A stretch of DNA of 64,000 bases from JAGVSR01 sp964589785 (GTDB lineage: Bacteria > Pseudomonadota > Alphaproteobacteria > Rhizobiales > Hyphomicrobiaceae). Both the position numbers and the translations under genes were made by a program. Each line of letters starts with the position of its first letter. The stretch's first letter is position 1. This document shows positions 35,019 to 42,677 of the stretch, one piece after another. The DNA lies in assembly GCA_964589785.1 (NCBI GenBank), contig CAZPUQ010000005.1, forward strand, positions 62,001-126,000. The letters run 5' to 3'. Below the pieces are notes generated by a model that worked only from the letters and a program-made list of their open reading frames with translations, searched no databases and had not been told where the DNA came from.

Positions 35019-37628
35019 TCAGGCAACGATATTCACGATCCTCTGCGGCACAACGATGACCTTTTTGGCCGGCCGCCCTTCGAGGGCTTTCGCGACGGGT
35101 TCGAGGGCCAGCGCCGCGGCCTCGACCTCGGCAGTGGTGGCCGCACGCGCAAGGGTTATTTCCCCGCGCCGCTTGCCATTGACCTGTACGGCAAGGGTCA
35201 CGCGATCGTCAACGAGCAACGCCGGATCGGCCTTTGGCCAGGGTTCTTTGGCGAGCAAGGTGTTGTATCCGAGCCGCGCCCAGCACTCCTCGGCAAGATG
35301 CGGCATCATCGGGCCAATCAGCTTCACGAGTATTTCCGCACCTTCCTTGAGCGCCGCGTCGAGATCTTGCCCCGACTTGCCCAATGCTGCGGAGAGCGCA
35401 TTCGTGAACTCGTAGATCTGCGCAACGGCGACATTGAACCTCAAGGCCTCGATGTTGCGGCCGACCGCGTCGAGCGCCTTGTGGGCCGCGCGGCGGACCT
35501 CCAGGGCATCCTCGGACGCGGCGGCGGTGGCCGTGCCGGCCGGCCGCTCGGCGATGTCGTTCACCAGGCGCCAGACGCGCTGGATGAAGCGCCCGGCTCC
35601 CTGCACGCCGGCTTCGGTCCAGATGACGTCCCGCTCGGGCGGGCTGTCCGACAGCATGAACCAGCGGGCGCAGTCCGCACCCCAGTGCGTGATGATGTCG
35701 TCGGGATCGACCAGGTTCTTCTTCGACTTCGACATCTTCTCGACGGCGCCGATCACGGCCGGCTTGCCGGTCGTAATCTCGGTGGCGCGTCGCGCGTCGC
35801 CCTCGCCCGCGATCGAAACGTCGGCGGGCAGCAGCCAGGCGCCGTCGGCGGACCTGTAGGTCTCGTGCGTCACCATCCCTTGCGTGAAGAGTGCTGCGAA
35901 CGGCTCCTTCACGGTGGTCGGCGCGGCCCCGGCTTCGCCCATGGCACGCCAGAAGAAGCGCGAATAGAGCAGGTGCAGGATCGCATGCTCGATGCCGCCG
36001 ATGTACTGGTCGACCGGCAGCCAGTAGTTCGCCGACTTCGCGTCGATGGGTGTTGCGGCGTCCGGTGCGGTGAAGCGGCCGTAGTACCACGAGCTGTCGA
36101 CGAAGGTATCCATCGTGTCGGTTTCCCGCCGGGCCGGCTGGCCGCAGGCCGGGCACGCACAGAATTTCCAGGTCGGATGGCGCTCGAGCGGGTTGCCCGG
36201 CTTGTCGAACGTCGCATCGTCCGGGAGACGGACGGGCAGGTCCCTGGCCGGCACGGGAACGACGCCGCACGTCTCGCAATGGACGAGCGGGATCGGGCAG
36301 CCCCAGTAGCGCTGGCGCGAGATGCCCCAGTCCTTGAGGCGGAAGCGCACCTGGCGCCTGCCGACCGGCTTGCCGGCGAGTGTCATCGATTCGAGCTTGG
36401 CGGCGACCCTCTGGAAGGCATCCGTCGGCGACAGGCCGTCGAGGAACCGCGAGTGAATCATCGTGCCGTCGCCGTCGATAGCCGTGTCGCCGATGGCGAA
36501 GGTCGTGGCATCCGCGCCGGGGGGCAGCACGACGGGCAGGACGGGCAGATCGTATTTGCGCGCGAAATCGAGATCGCGTTGATCGCCGGCGGGGCAGCCG
36601 AAGATGGCGCCGGTGCCGTACTCCATGAGCACGAAGTTCGCGACCCACACCGGCACGAGCCAGTCCGGATCGAGCGGATGGCGCACCTTGAGGCCGGTGT
36701 CGAAGCCGAGCTTCTCGCCCTTCTCGATCTCGATGACGGACGTCCCGCGGCGGCGGCATTCGTCGGCGAAGGCGGCGAGGCTGGCATTCGTCTCCGCGAG
36801 CTTGCGCGCGAGGGGATGATCGGCCGCGATGGCGACGAACGAGGCGCCGAACAGCGTGTCGGGCCGCGTCGTGAAGACCTCGATCTCGGTCTCGCCCTCG
36901 GGGGCGCCGTGGGGATCGAGGGCCCAGCGGACGGACATGCCTTCCGAGCGGCCGATCCAGTTCGCCTGCATGAGGCGCACCTTCTCCGGCCACTTGTCGA
37001 GCGTGCCGAGCGCGGCCAGCAGCTCGTCGGCGAAGGCCGAGATCTTGAAGTACCAGACCTGCATCTCGCGCTGCTCGACGAGCGCGCCCGAGCGCCATCC
37101 GCGCCCGTCCAGGACCTGCTCGTTGGCGAGCACCGTCTGGTCCACGGGGTCCCAGTTCACCCGGCCCGGACCGCGGTAGGCGAGGCCTTTCTCCAGGAGC
37201 TTGAGGAAGATCGCCTGCTGGTGGCGGTAGTAGTCGACATGGCAGGTGGCGATCTCGCGCGACCAGTCGAGCGACAGGCCCATCGACTTCAACTGCGCCT
37301 TCATCGTGTCGATGTTGGCATAGGTCCACGCGGCCGGATGCGTCTTGCGTTCGAGCGCCGCGTTCTCGGCGGGCATGCCGAAGGCGTCCCAGCCCATGGG
37401 ATGCAGCACGTTGAAGCCCTGGGCGCGCTTGTAGCGTGCGAAGACGTCCCCCATGGCGTAGTTGCGCACGTGCCCCATGTGGATGCGGCCCGACGGATAA
37501 GGGAACATTTCGAGCACGTAGCACTTGGGTGCGGTCTGGTCGGGGCTGGCGGCGAAGACGCGCTCGGCCTCCCAGGCGGCCTGCCAGTGCTTTTCACGGT
37601 CGGGAGCGTTGTAGCGTTCGGTTGCCAT
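35019..37628 (-). CDS. leuS: Leucyl-tRNA synthetase
   Basis: A 869-residue class I synthetase. HIGH-type YPSGRIHMGHVRNY (near residue 45), the CP1 editing domain (including the Thr-rich TTRPDTLFG) and KMSKSKKN (near residue 630) are intact. The length matches bacterial LeuRS. It heads the leuS-lptE-holA operon and is divergent from the fic locus, so its promoter must share the repeat-rich gap. Confidence 0.97.
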   Translation of the reverse strand: MATERYNAPDREKHWQAAWEAERVFAASPDQTAPKCYVLEMFPYPSGRIHMGHVRNYAMGDVFARYKRAQGFNVLHPMGWDAFGMPAENAALERKTHPAAWTYANIDTMKAQLKSMGLSLDWSREIATCHVDYYRHQQAIFLKLLEKGLAYRGPGRVNWDPVDQTVLANEQVLDGRGWRSGALVEQREMQVWYFKISAFADELLAALGTLDKWPEKVRLMQANWIGRSEGMSVRWALDPHGAPEGETEIEVFTTRPDTLFGASFVAIAADHPLARKLAETNASLAAFADECRRRGTSVIEIEKGEKLGFDTGLKVRHPLDPDWLVPVWVANFVLMEYGTGAIFGCPAGDQRDLDFARKYDLPVLPVVLPPGADATTFAIGDTAIDGDGTMIHSRFLDGLSPTDAFQRVAAKLESMTLAGKPVGRRQVRFRLKDWGISRQRYWGCPIPLVHCETCGVVPVPARDLPVRLPDDATFDKPGNPLERHPTWKFCACPACGQPARRETDTMDTFVDSSWYYGRFTAPDAATPIDAKSANYWLPVDQYIGGIEHAILHLLYSRFFWRAMGEAGAAPTTVKEPFAALFTQGMVTHETYRSADGAWLLPADVSIAGEGDARRATEITTGKPAVIGAVEKMSKSKKNLVDPDDIITHWGADCARWFMLSDSPPERDVIWTEAGVQGAGRFIQRVWRLVNDIAERPAGTATAAASEDALEVRRAAHKALDAVGRNIEALRFNVAVAQIYEFTNALSAALGKSGQDLDAALKEGAEILVKLIGPMMPHLAEECWARLGYNTLLAKEPWPKADPALLVDDRVTLAVQVNGKRRGEITLARAATTAEVEAAALALEPVAKALEGRPAKKVIVVPQRIVNIVA

Positions 37629-37752
37629 CGGGCCTGTCGCAGAGATGTCGGGAAATTGGTGAACGGAAGTCGGCCGTACAGAGCCTCAAAGGCCCCAGGG
37701 GGTCAAGCAGCGTGGACGGGGGCAAGGTAGGGATCGGAAGTCCCGCAGGCTG

Positions 37753-37932
37753 TCATGGTCGATTTTTCATTCTTTTCGACCATGATAGGCGCGTCATGGG
37801 CAGGGGGCCACCATGAGCAACCAATCATGGTCGATTTTTTGAGATTTCTGACCATGATAGGACTATCATGCGTCCGAATCGGCCATGAGGGGGCTATCAT
37901 GGCTAAAGACCGCTCAAAAACGACCATGAGGC
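37753..37932. repeat. Degenerate 72-bp tandem repeat with TCATGG/CCATGA inverted pairs
   Basis: Units start at 37753, 37825 and 37897, exactly 72 bases apart; the third is incomplete and runs into the fic start codon. The first two share TCATGGTCGATTTTT..., GACCATGATAGG and ATGAG at matching positions. Each unit contains inverted pairs: TCATGGTCGA/TCGACCATGA at 37753-37762/37776-37785 and ATCATGGTC/GACCATGAT at 37824-37832/37850-37858. The block fills most of the 305-bp leuS-fic gap, so it likely covers both promoters. Confidence 0.85.
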
Positions 37933-37933
37933 C

Positions 37934-39112
37934 ATGGCCAAGACATTCAAGAAGGCGAAGGCCGGACACGATCCGGGCAAGCCCTACAATGCGCTCCCGC
38001 CGCTGCCTCCCAAAATCGACCTGGAAACCAAGGCCGTTCTGAAGCGGTGCGTCGCGGCACGGGCCGAGCTCGCGTCGCTGCGGGTTGCGGGCCAGCTCAT
38101 CCCCGATCAATCGGTGCTCATCAACGCCATTCCGATGCTGGAGGCCCGGGCGTCATCCGAAATCGAGAACATCGTGACGACGAACGACTCTCTGTTTCGC
38201 GAGGCCAGTCTGGGCAGCGATACGCCGGGCGCCGACCCGGCCGCAAAGGAGGCCCTGCGCTATCGCACCGCGCTCTATCAAGGCTTTCATGCTCTTTCAC
38301 AGCGGCCGCTCACCGCGCGCATCGCGGTGGAGACCTGCCGCACCATCACGGGCACCGATCTCGACATCCGGGCAACGCCCGGGACGACGCTGCGGAACGG
38401 CTTGACGGGTGAAGTCGTCTATACGCCTCCCGAAGGGCGCGACGTCATCCGCCACCTGCTCGGCAATTGGGAGACCTACGTCAACGCGGAGAGCGACGTC
38501 GATCCCCTGATCCGGATGGCGGTGCAGCACTATCAGTTCGAGGCGATCCATCCGTTCGGCGATGGCAACGGGCGAACCGGGCGGATCCTCAATCTCCTCT
38601 TTCTTGTCCAGGCCGATCTGCTCGACAAGCCGACGCTCTACCTCAGTCGATATATCCTCAAGACGCGGACCGAGTATTACGCGGCGCTCGCCGGCGTGAC
38701 GCGGTCGGCGGCCTGGGAGCCGTGGGCGATCTACATGCTGACGGCCGTCGAGCACACGGCATCGTGGACGACGAAGAAGATCCGCGCCATCCACGACCTC
38801 ATGACCGCGACCGCGCAATTCGTCCGCGAGCGGGCGCCCAGGGCTTATTCGCGCGAGCTGGTGGAGGTCATCTTCACACAGCCCTATTGCCGGATCGAGA
38901 ACCTGACGGACCTCGGACTGGGGACGCGCCATACGGTGTCGGCGTACTTGAAGGAACTCGTCTCCATCGGTGTTCTCAAGGAAGAGAAGGTCTGGCGCGA
39001 CAAGGTGTTCATCAATCGCACCTATCTCGATCTGCTGTCGAGCGACGGACATACGTTCCCGCCCTATCCCCATCCGGTGAAGAGCGCGGCGAAGGAGACC
39101 ACGCGTGGTTGA
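37934..39112 (+). CDS. Fic family protein (AMPylase type), class II
   Basis: A 392-residue Fic protein. An inhibitory helix motif SSEIEN (residues 74-79, pattern S/T-x-x-x-E-G/N) lies before the Fic core, which makes it class II. The catalytic loop HPFGDGNGRTGR (206-217) is complete, and the flap region GTTLRNGLTGEVVYTPP precedes it. A C-terminal winged-helix segment (about 325-370, LGTRHTVSAYLKELVSIGVL) suggests DNA binding. Such proteins transfer AMP or related groups to target hydroxyls; the target is unknown. The ATG at 37934 has GAGG five bases upstream. The stop overlaps yggS. Confidence 0.93.
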   Translation: MAKTFKKAKAGHDPGKPYNALPPLPPKIDLETKAVLKRCVAARAELASLRVAGQLIPDQSVLINAIPMLEARASSEIENIVTTNDSLFREASLGSDTPGADPAAKEALRYRTALYQGFHALSQRPLTARIAVETCRTITGTDLDIRATPGTTLRNGLTGEVVYTPPEGRDVIRHLLGNWETYVNAESDVDPLIRMAVQHYQFEAIHPFGDGNGRTGRILNLLFLVQADLLDKPTLYLSRYILKTRTEYYAALAGVTRSAAWEPWAIYMLTAVEHTASWTTKKIRAIHDLMTATAQFVRERAPRAYSRELVEVIFTQPYCRIENLTDLGLGTRHTVSAYLKELVSIGVLKEEKVWRDKVFINRTYLDLLSSDGHTFPPYPHPVKSAAKETTRG

Positions 39113-39785
39113 GAGAGAGCCGGCCGCGAGCGCCAATGCCCTCGCCGCTATCAAGGCGCGAATCGCAAAGGCGGCGCGTGCAGCCGGCCGCGATCCGGAG
39201 GCCGTGACGCTCATTGCCGTCACGAAGACCTACGGCGAGGCGGCGATCCTGCCCGTTATTGCGGCGGGCCAGCGCGCGTTCGGCGAGAACCGCGTGCAGG
39301 AGGCCAAAGGCAAGTGGCCGCCGCTCAGAGCGCGCTTTCCCGATCTCGAGCTGCATCTCATCGGCCCGCTGCAATCGAACAAGACGAAGGAGGCCGTCGA
39401 GCTGTTCGACGCCATCCATTCGATCGACCGGCCGAAGATCGCGCACGCGATCGCGGAGGAAATGGCGAGGCAGGGCAAGCGGCTCCAGCTTTTCGTGCAG
39501 GTGAACACCGGCGAGGAGCCGCAGAAGGCAGGCGTCGCGCCGCGCGAGACGGCGGCGTTCCTGAAGCTCTGTCGCGAGGACCTGAAGCTTGAGATCGCGG
39601 GCCTCATGTGCATTCCGCCGGTGAACGAGGAGCCGGCGCTGCACTTTGCGCTATTGGCCGGTCTCGCCGGCGACAACGGTCTCGCCGGCCTCAGCATGGG
39701 CATGAGCGACGATTTCGAGACGGCGGTGGCACTCGGTGCCACGCACGTCCGTGTCGGGAGCGCGATCTTCGGCGCGCGGGGCTGA
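39105..39785 (+). CDS. yggS: YggS family pyridoxal phosphate homeostasis protein
   Basis: A 226-residue PLP-binding TIM barrel. The lysine motif VTLIAVTKTYG, FGENRVQEAKGKW, HLIGPLQSNKTKEA and GLSMGMSDDFETAVALGATHVRVGSAIFG are intact. The family buffers free PLP and affects amino acid metabolism. The GTG at 39105 lies inside the last codons of fic (8-base overlap), so translation is probably coupled to it. Confidence 0.94.
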   Translation: MVEREPAASANALAAIKARIAKAARAAGRDPEAVTLIAVTKTYGEAAILPVIAAGQRAFGENRVQEAKGKWPPLRARFPDLELHLIGPLQSNKTKEAVELFDAIHSIDRPKIAHAIAEEMARQGKRLQLFVQVNTGEEPQKAGVAPRETAAFLKLCREDLKLEIAGLMCIPPVNEEPALHFALLAGLAGDNGLAGLSMGMSDDFETAVALGATHVRVGSAIFGARG

Positions 39786-39940
39786 TTTCGCCGCCGCGCC
39801 CCGACGCCGGTTTCCCACAGGAATTGGACTGCGTTCCCGGCCCGCCTCCCCGGCCTCGCCGGGCCGGGTGGTACCTTTGCGCAGGCATTGATTCGCGGGC
39901 CGTTTCGCGCGGCCGGCACGAGCGAAGAGCGGGGGCGGGC

Positions 39941-40816
39941 ATGAGCTCACAGGCGCTGAGGACGATGGATGGGGCGGCGGCCGCGCAGGACGCCGCGCGC
40001 GAGGAGCTGGCCGAGCGGGCGAAGAGCAAGGGCTCGGACAAGGCGCCCAAGGCCGGTAAGGACGGCTGGCACCGCTTCGTGGTCGATGTGTGGATCACGA
40101 ACCTCAACAGCATCGAGTTCGGCATCTATAAGCGCTCGCGCAACCGCGCCAAGTCGCGCCAGTTCACGGCCGACATGGACGTCTTCGCCGAGATCATCGA
40201 GAACGGCGAGCGCACGGGCCTCATCGGCTACCGCGAGGACCTGTGGAAGCAGAGCAAGGGCATGGACAAGCGGCTCGTGTTCAAGCTCTTCAACGAGACC
40301 GTGAACTGGCGCGCCACCATGGACCTGATGGTCGGCCGCAGCCTGCAGATGACGATCGGGTCGCGCGGCCTTCCCGTGACCGCCTTCTCGATCAACACGG
40401 ACGACGACAATTTTCTCGTGTATCTCGAGCGCTCGGCGAACAAGTGGCCGTTGATGCCGGAGAACTTCTCGTTCTTCCTCATGAACAACAACCAGCCGGA
40501 GTTCTACCGGCTGAAGCGAGCCTTCATCGATCTGGGCGGCGACTATACCCTCTATGACCAGAAGGGAAACGTGGTCGGCGGCATCGACGGAAAGGTCTTC
40601 TCGCTCGGCGGCAAATGGTACGGCAAAGTCAGACAGGGTCACGCCGACAAGCGCCTGCTGACGGTGATGAAGCTGTTCGCGGGCATGATGATCTTCAACG
40701 CCGATAGCCGTCGCCACATGAAGCAGCTCTATCGCGACGTGCGCCGCGGCCGGATCAAGCCCAAAATCGAGCGCCAGGAGGCGGACCTCTACATGAATCC
40801 CCGCCGCATGCGCTGA
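39941..40816 (+). CDS. Conserved hypothetical protein
   Basis: A 291-residue soluble protein without signal peptide or membrane helix. After a charged Ala/Lys-rich N-terminus (about 1-45) there is one folded domain rich in aromatic and basic residues. The stretch LYDQKGNVVGGIDGKVFSLGGKW followed by a basic tail is faintly reminiscent of LURP-one/tubby-like beta-barrels, but I cannot confirm that. The start is ATG at 39941; the frame is open upstream inside yggS. A strong terminator follows. Confidence 0.72.
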   Translation: MSSQALRTMDGAAAAQDAAREELAERAKSKGSDKAPKAGKDGWHRFVVDVWITNLNSIEFGIYKRSRNRAKSRQFTADMDVFAEIIENGERTGLIGYREDLWKQSKGMDKRLVFKLFNETVNWRATMDLMVGRSLQMTIGSRGLPVTAFSINTDDDNFLVYLERSANKWPLMPENFSFFLMNNNQPEFYRLKRAFIDLGGDYTLYDQKGNVVGGIDGKVFSLGGKWYGKVRQGHADKRLLTVMKLFAGMMIFNADSRRHMKQLYRDVRRGRIKPKIERQEADLYMNPRRMR

Positions 40817-40844
40817 CCGTCCCGGACAATCAGATTGAGATGAA

Positions 40845-40877
40845 AAACCCGGCGGCACCTTGCGGTGCGCCGGGTTT
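40845..40877. terminator. Bidirectional intrinsic terminator
   Basis: Arms AAACCCGGCG and CGCCGGGTTT with further pairing inside (GCACC/GGTGC), preceded by an A-run and ended by TTT. It separates two convergent genes and can serve both. Confidence 0.85.
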
Positions 40878-40904
40878 CGTCATGCTGTGGCGGGTGCGAG
40901 CGGA

Positions 40905-41204
40905 TCAGTCGCGGCGCGCCTGCTTGTAGCGTTTGCGGTCCGTCTTGGTCACCTCGCCGGCGGCGACGAGCGCGCTGACGCAGGGCTTGGACAGGCGCGG
41001 GCCGACGGCACGCATGCATTTGCGCACCGCCGGCGTGCCCACCGGGTGCATGCTGCAATGGGCGAAGTAGTCGTTGGCGCACGCGCGCTTGACGGCCGGG
41101 CTCACGTCCCGGGCCGTCGCCGGATCGGTCAAGGCGCCTGCGACGACGGCGATGGCGCCGATCAAGGCCAGCCCGATGCTGGCGGATGGAATGATGATCT
41201 TCAA
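40905..41204 (-). CDS. Small cysteine-rich exported protein
   Basis: A 99-residue protein. The start is a TTG at 41204 with AGGGGG six bases upstream. A signal peptide (about 1-32, cleavage near ATARD) precedes a mature part with four cysteines in the pattern RACANDYFAHC...KCMRAVGPRLSKPC, then SALVAAGEV. The even number and spacing suggest two disulfides in the periplasm. Similar short proteins occur in Hyphomicrobiales and have no known role. Confidence 0.75.
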   Translation of the reverse strand: MKIIIPSASIGLALIGAIAVVAGALTDPATARDVSPAVKRACANDYFAHCSMHPVGTPAVRKCMRAVGPRLSKPCVSALVAAGEVTKTDRKRYKQARRD

Positions 41205-41388
41205 GCGAACCCCCTGTGCTCGCGCGCTGCGGCGCGGCTTATCGATCGCAATGCGAGGCCGCCTTCCGGTTCGAGGCGGAGATGATTTTTGGCGGGACCG
41301 GGTCGGACCAACGCTCCCGCTGCTGGACGCTCCGTCGCCAAAAGGATAAGCGATTCGCCCGTTTGCATGAGACGGAGTTCCGCGATCG

Positions 41389-42660
41389 ATGACGAATTTC
41401 ACAGCACGTGAAACTTCTACGCCAGGGTCGCTCCCAGGGTTGCTCCACGCGTCGCTCCATGGCGTGGCGCGGCTCACCGACGGCACGATCCGCTCTCCGT
41501 TCACGCAGCTTCGCCGCCTGCTCGACGGCATCGAGCCGGGACACGCCCGGCCGATCGAGCTCACCATCGGCGAGCCGCGCGAGGCCATGCCGGACTTCAT
41601 CGCGGCCAAGGTCAGCGAGGCGGCGGACGCCTTCGGCAAGTACCCCCCGATCCGGGGCTCGGACCACCTGCGCCAGGCGATCGCCGCCTGGATCGGCCGA
41701 CGCCACGGCGTGAGCGACATCGATCCGGCCCGCGAGATCCTGGCGCTCAGCGGATCGCGTGAGGGTCTCACCTTCGCCTGCCTGCCCGCGATGGGGCGCA
41801 AGCCGGGTGCCGAAAGACCGGCGATCCTGATGTGCAATCCGTATTATTCGGCCTACGTGGCGGGCGCGCTCGGCTGCGGGGCGGAGGCGGTATTCCTCGA
41901 CGCCACCCGCGCGAGCGGTTTCCTGCCGGATCTCGAGGTTCTCGCGGCCGATCCCGAACTGCTCGTGCGCACCGCCGCGCTCTTTCTCTGCTCCCCGTCG
42001 AACCCGCAGGGCGCGGTGGCCGACCGGGCCTACATCGCCGAAGCTCTGACTCTCGCGCGCCGCTACGACTTCATGCTGTTCGTCGACGAATGCTATTCGG
42101 AGATCTACACGGGCGAGCCGCCTCTGGGCGCGCTCGCGGTGGCGGCGGCCACGCCCGAGCGCTTCCGCAACCTCGTCGTCTTCAACTCGCTCTCCAAGCG
42201 ATCCAACCTGCCCGGCCTGCGGTCGGGCTTCTGCGCCGGCGATGCGGCGTTCCTGGAGACGTACGGCGAGATCCGCAATATGTGCGCGCCGACGGTTCCC
42301 GGGCCGATCCAGTTCGCCTCCGCGGCGGCCTGGCGCGAGGAGGCTCACGTGGAGGCCGCCCGCGGCGTCTACCGGCAGAAGTTCGCCGACGCCGACGCCA
42401 TCCTCGGAGACCGGTTCGGATACCACCGGCCGGCCGGTGGCTTCTGCCTCTGGCTCGATATGAGCCATCTGGGCGGCGGCGCCAAGGCGGCGGTAACCTT
42501 ATGGAAATCCTTCGGCGTCAAGGTCATACCCGGTGCTTTCCTCGCCCAGCCGGGGCGGGACGGGCGCAACCCGGGCGACGAGTTCGTGCGTGTGGCGCTG
42601 GTCCAGCCGGCCGGTCAGGTGAGGGAGGCGCTCGAACGAATCGTCCAGGTATCCGCGTAG
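41389..42660 (+). CDS. Fold-type I aminotransferase, possible N-succinyldiaminopimelate aminotransferase (DapC-like)
   Basis: A 423-residue class I/II aminotransferase. Typical sites are KYPPIRGSDHLRQAI, CNPYYSAYVAGA, CSPSNPQGAV, the Asp in LFVDECYSEIY, the PLP lysine in SLSKRSNLPGLRSGF, and the C-terminal RVALV arginine. In this order the gene before ftsK is often annotated DapC, the lysine/peptidoglycan step that feeds DapE and DapF; dapF is in this window. Substrate assignment is by context only. Confidence 0.82.
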   Translation: MTNFTARETSTPGSLPGLLHASLHGVARLTDGTIRSPFTQLRRLLDGIEPGHARPIELTIGEPREAMPDFIAAKVSEAADAFGKYPPIRGSDHLRQAIAAWIGRRHGVSDIDPAREILALSGSREGLTFACLPAMGRKPGAERPAILMCNPYYSAYVAGALGCGAEAVFLDATRASGFLPDLEVLAADPELLVRTAALFLCSPSNPQGAVADRAYIAEALTLARRYDFMLFVDECYSEIYTGEPPLGALAVAAATPERFRNLVVFNSLSKRSNLPGLRSGFCAGDAAFLETYGEIRNMCAPTVPGPIQFASAAAWREEAHVEAARGVYRQKFADADAILGDRFGYHRPAGGFCLWLDMSHLGGGAKAAVTLWKSFGVKVIPGAFLAQPGRDGRNPGDEFVRVALVQPAGQVREALERIVQVSA

Positions 42661-42677
42661 AAGAGACGTTCGCGCCG

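Noticed and set aside
34776..37730. A 984-codon open frame on the plus strand across leuS and lptE
   Set aside because: It is antisense to the intact leuS, has an Arg/Ala/Gly-rich composition and no recognisable domain. GC-rich third positions create such shadow frames.
37753..37932. CRISPR array
   Set aside because: Units are 72 bases, degenerate, only two and a half in number, lack constant repeats with unique spacers, and no cas gene is present.
37755..38042. A 95-residue plus-strand ORF with 24-residue internal repeats
   Set aside because: It arises from the DNA repeat array and then runs out of frame through the start of fic; it has no ribosome binding site of its own, although the in-frame periodicity is recorded as a finding.
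39608..39940. A longer N-terminus for the hypothetical protein at 39941
   Set aside because: The upstream frame overlaps yggS in another frame and is compositionally a shadow; the ATG at 39941 begins the plausible protein.
41397..41414. A third parS site near the aminotransferase start
   Set aside because: Only the right half (ACGTGAAAC) matches; the left half has lost the palindrome, 10 of 14 bases at best.
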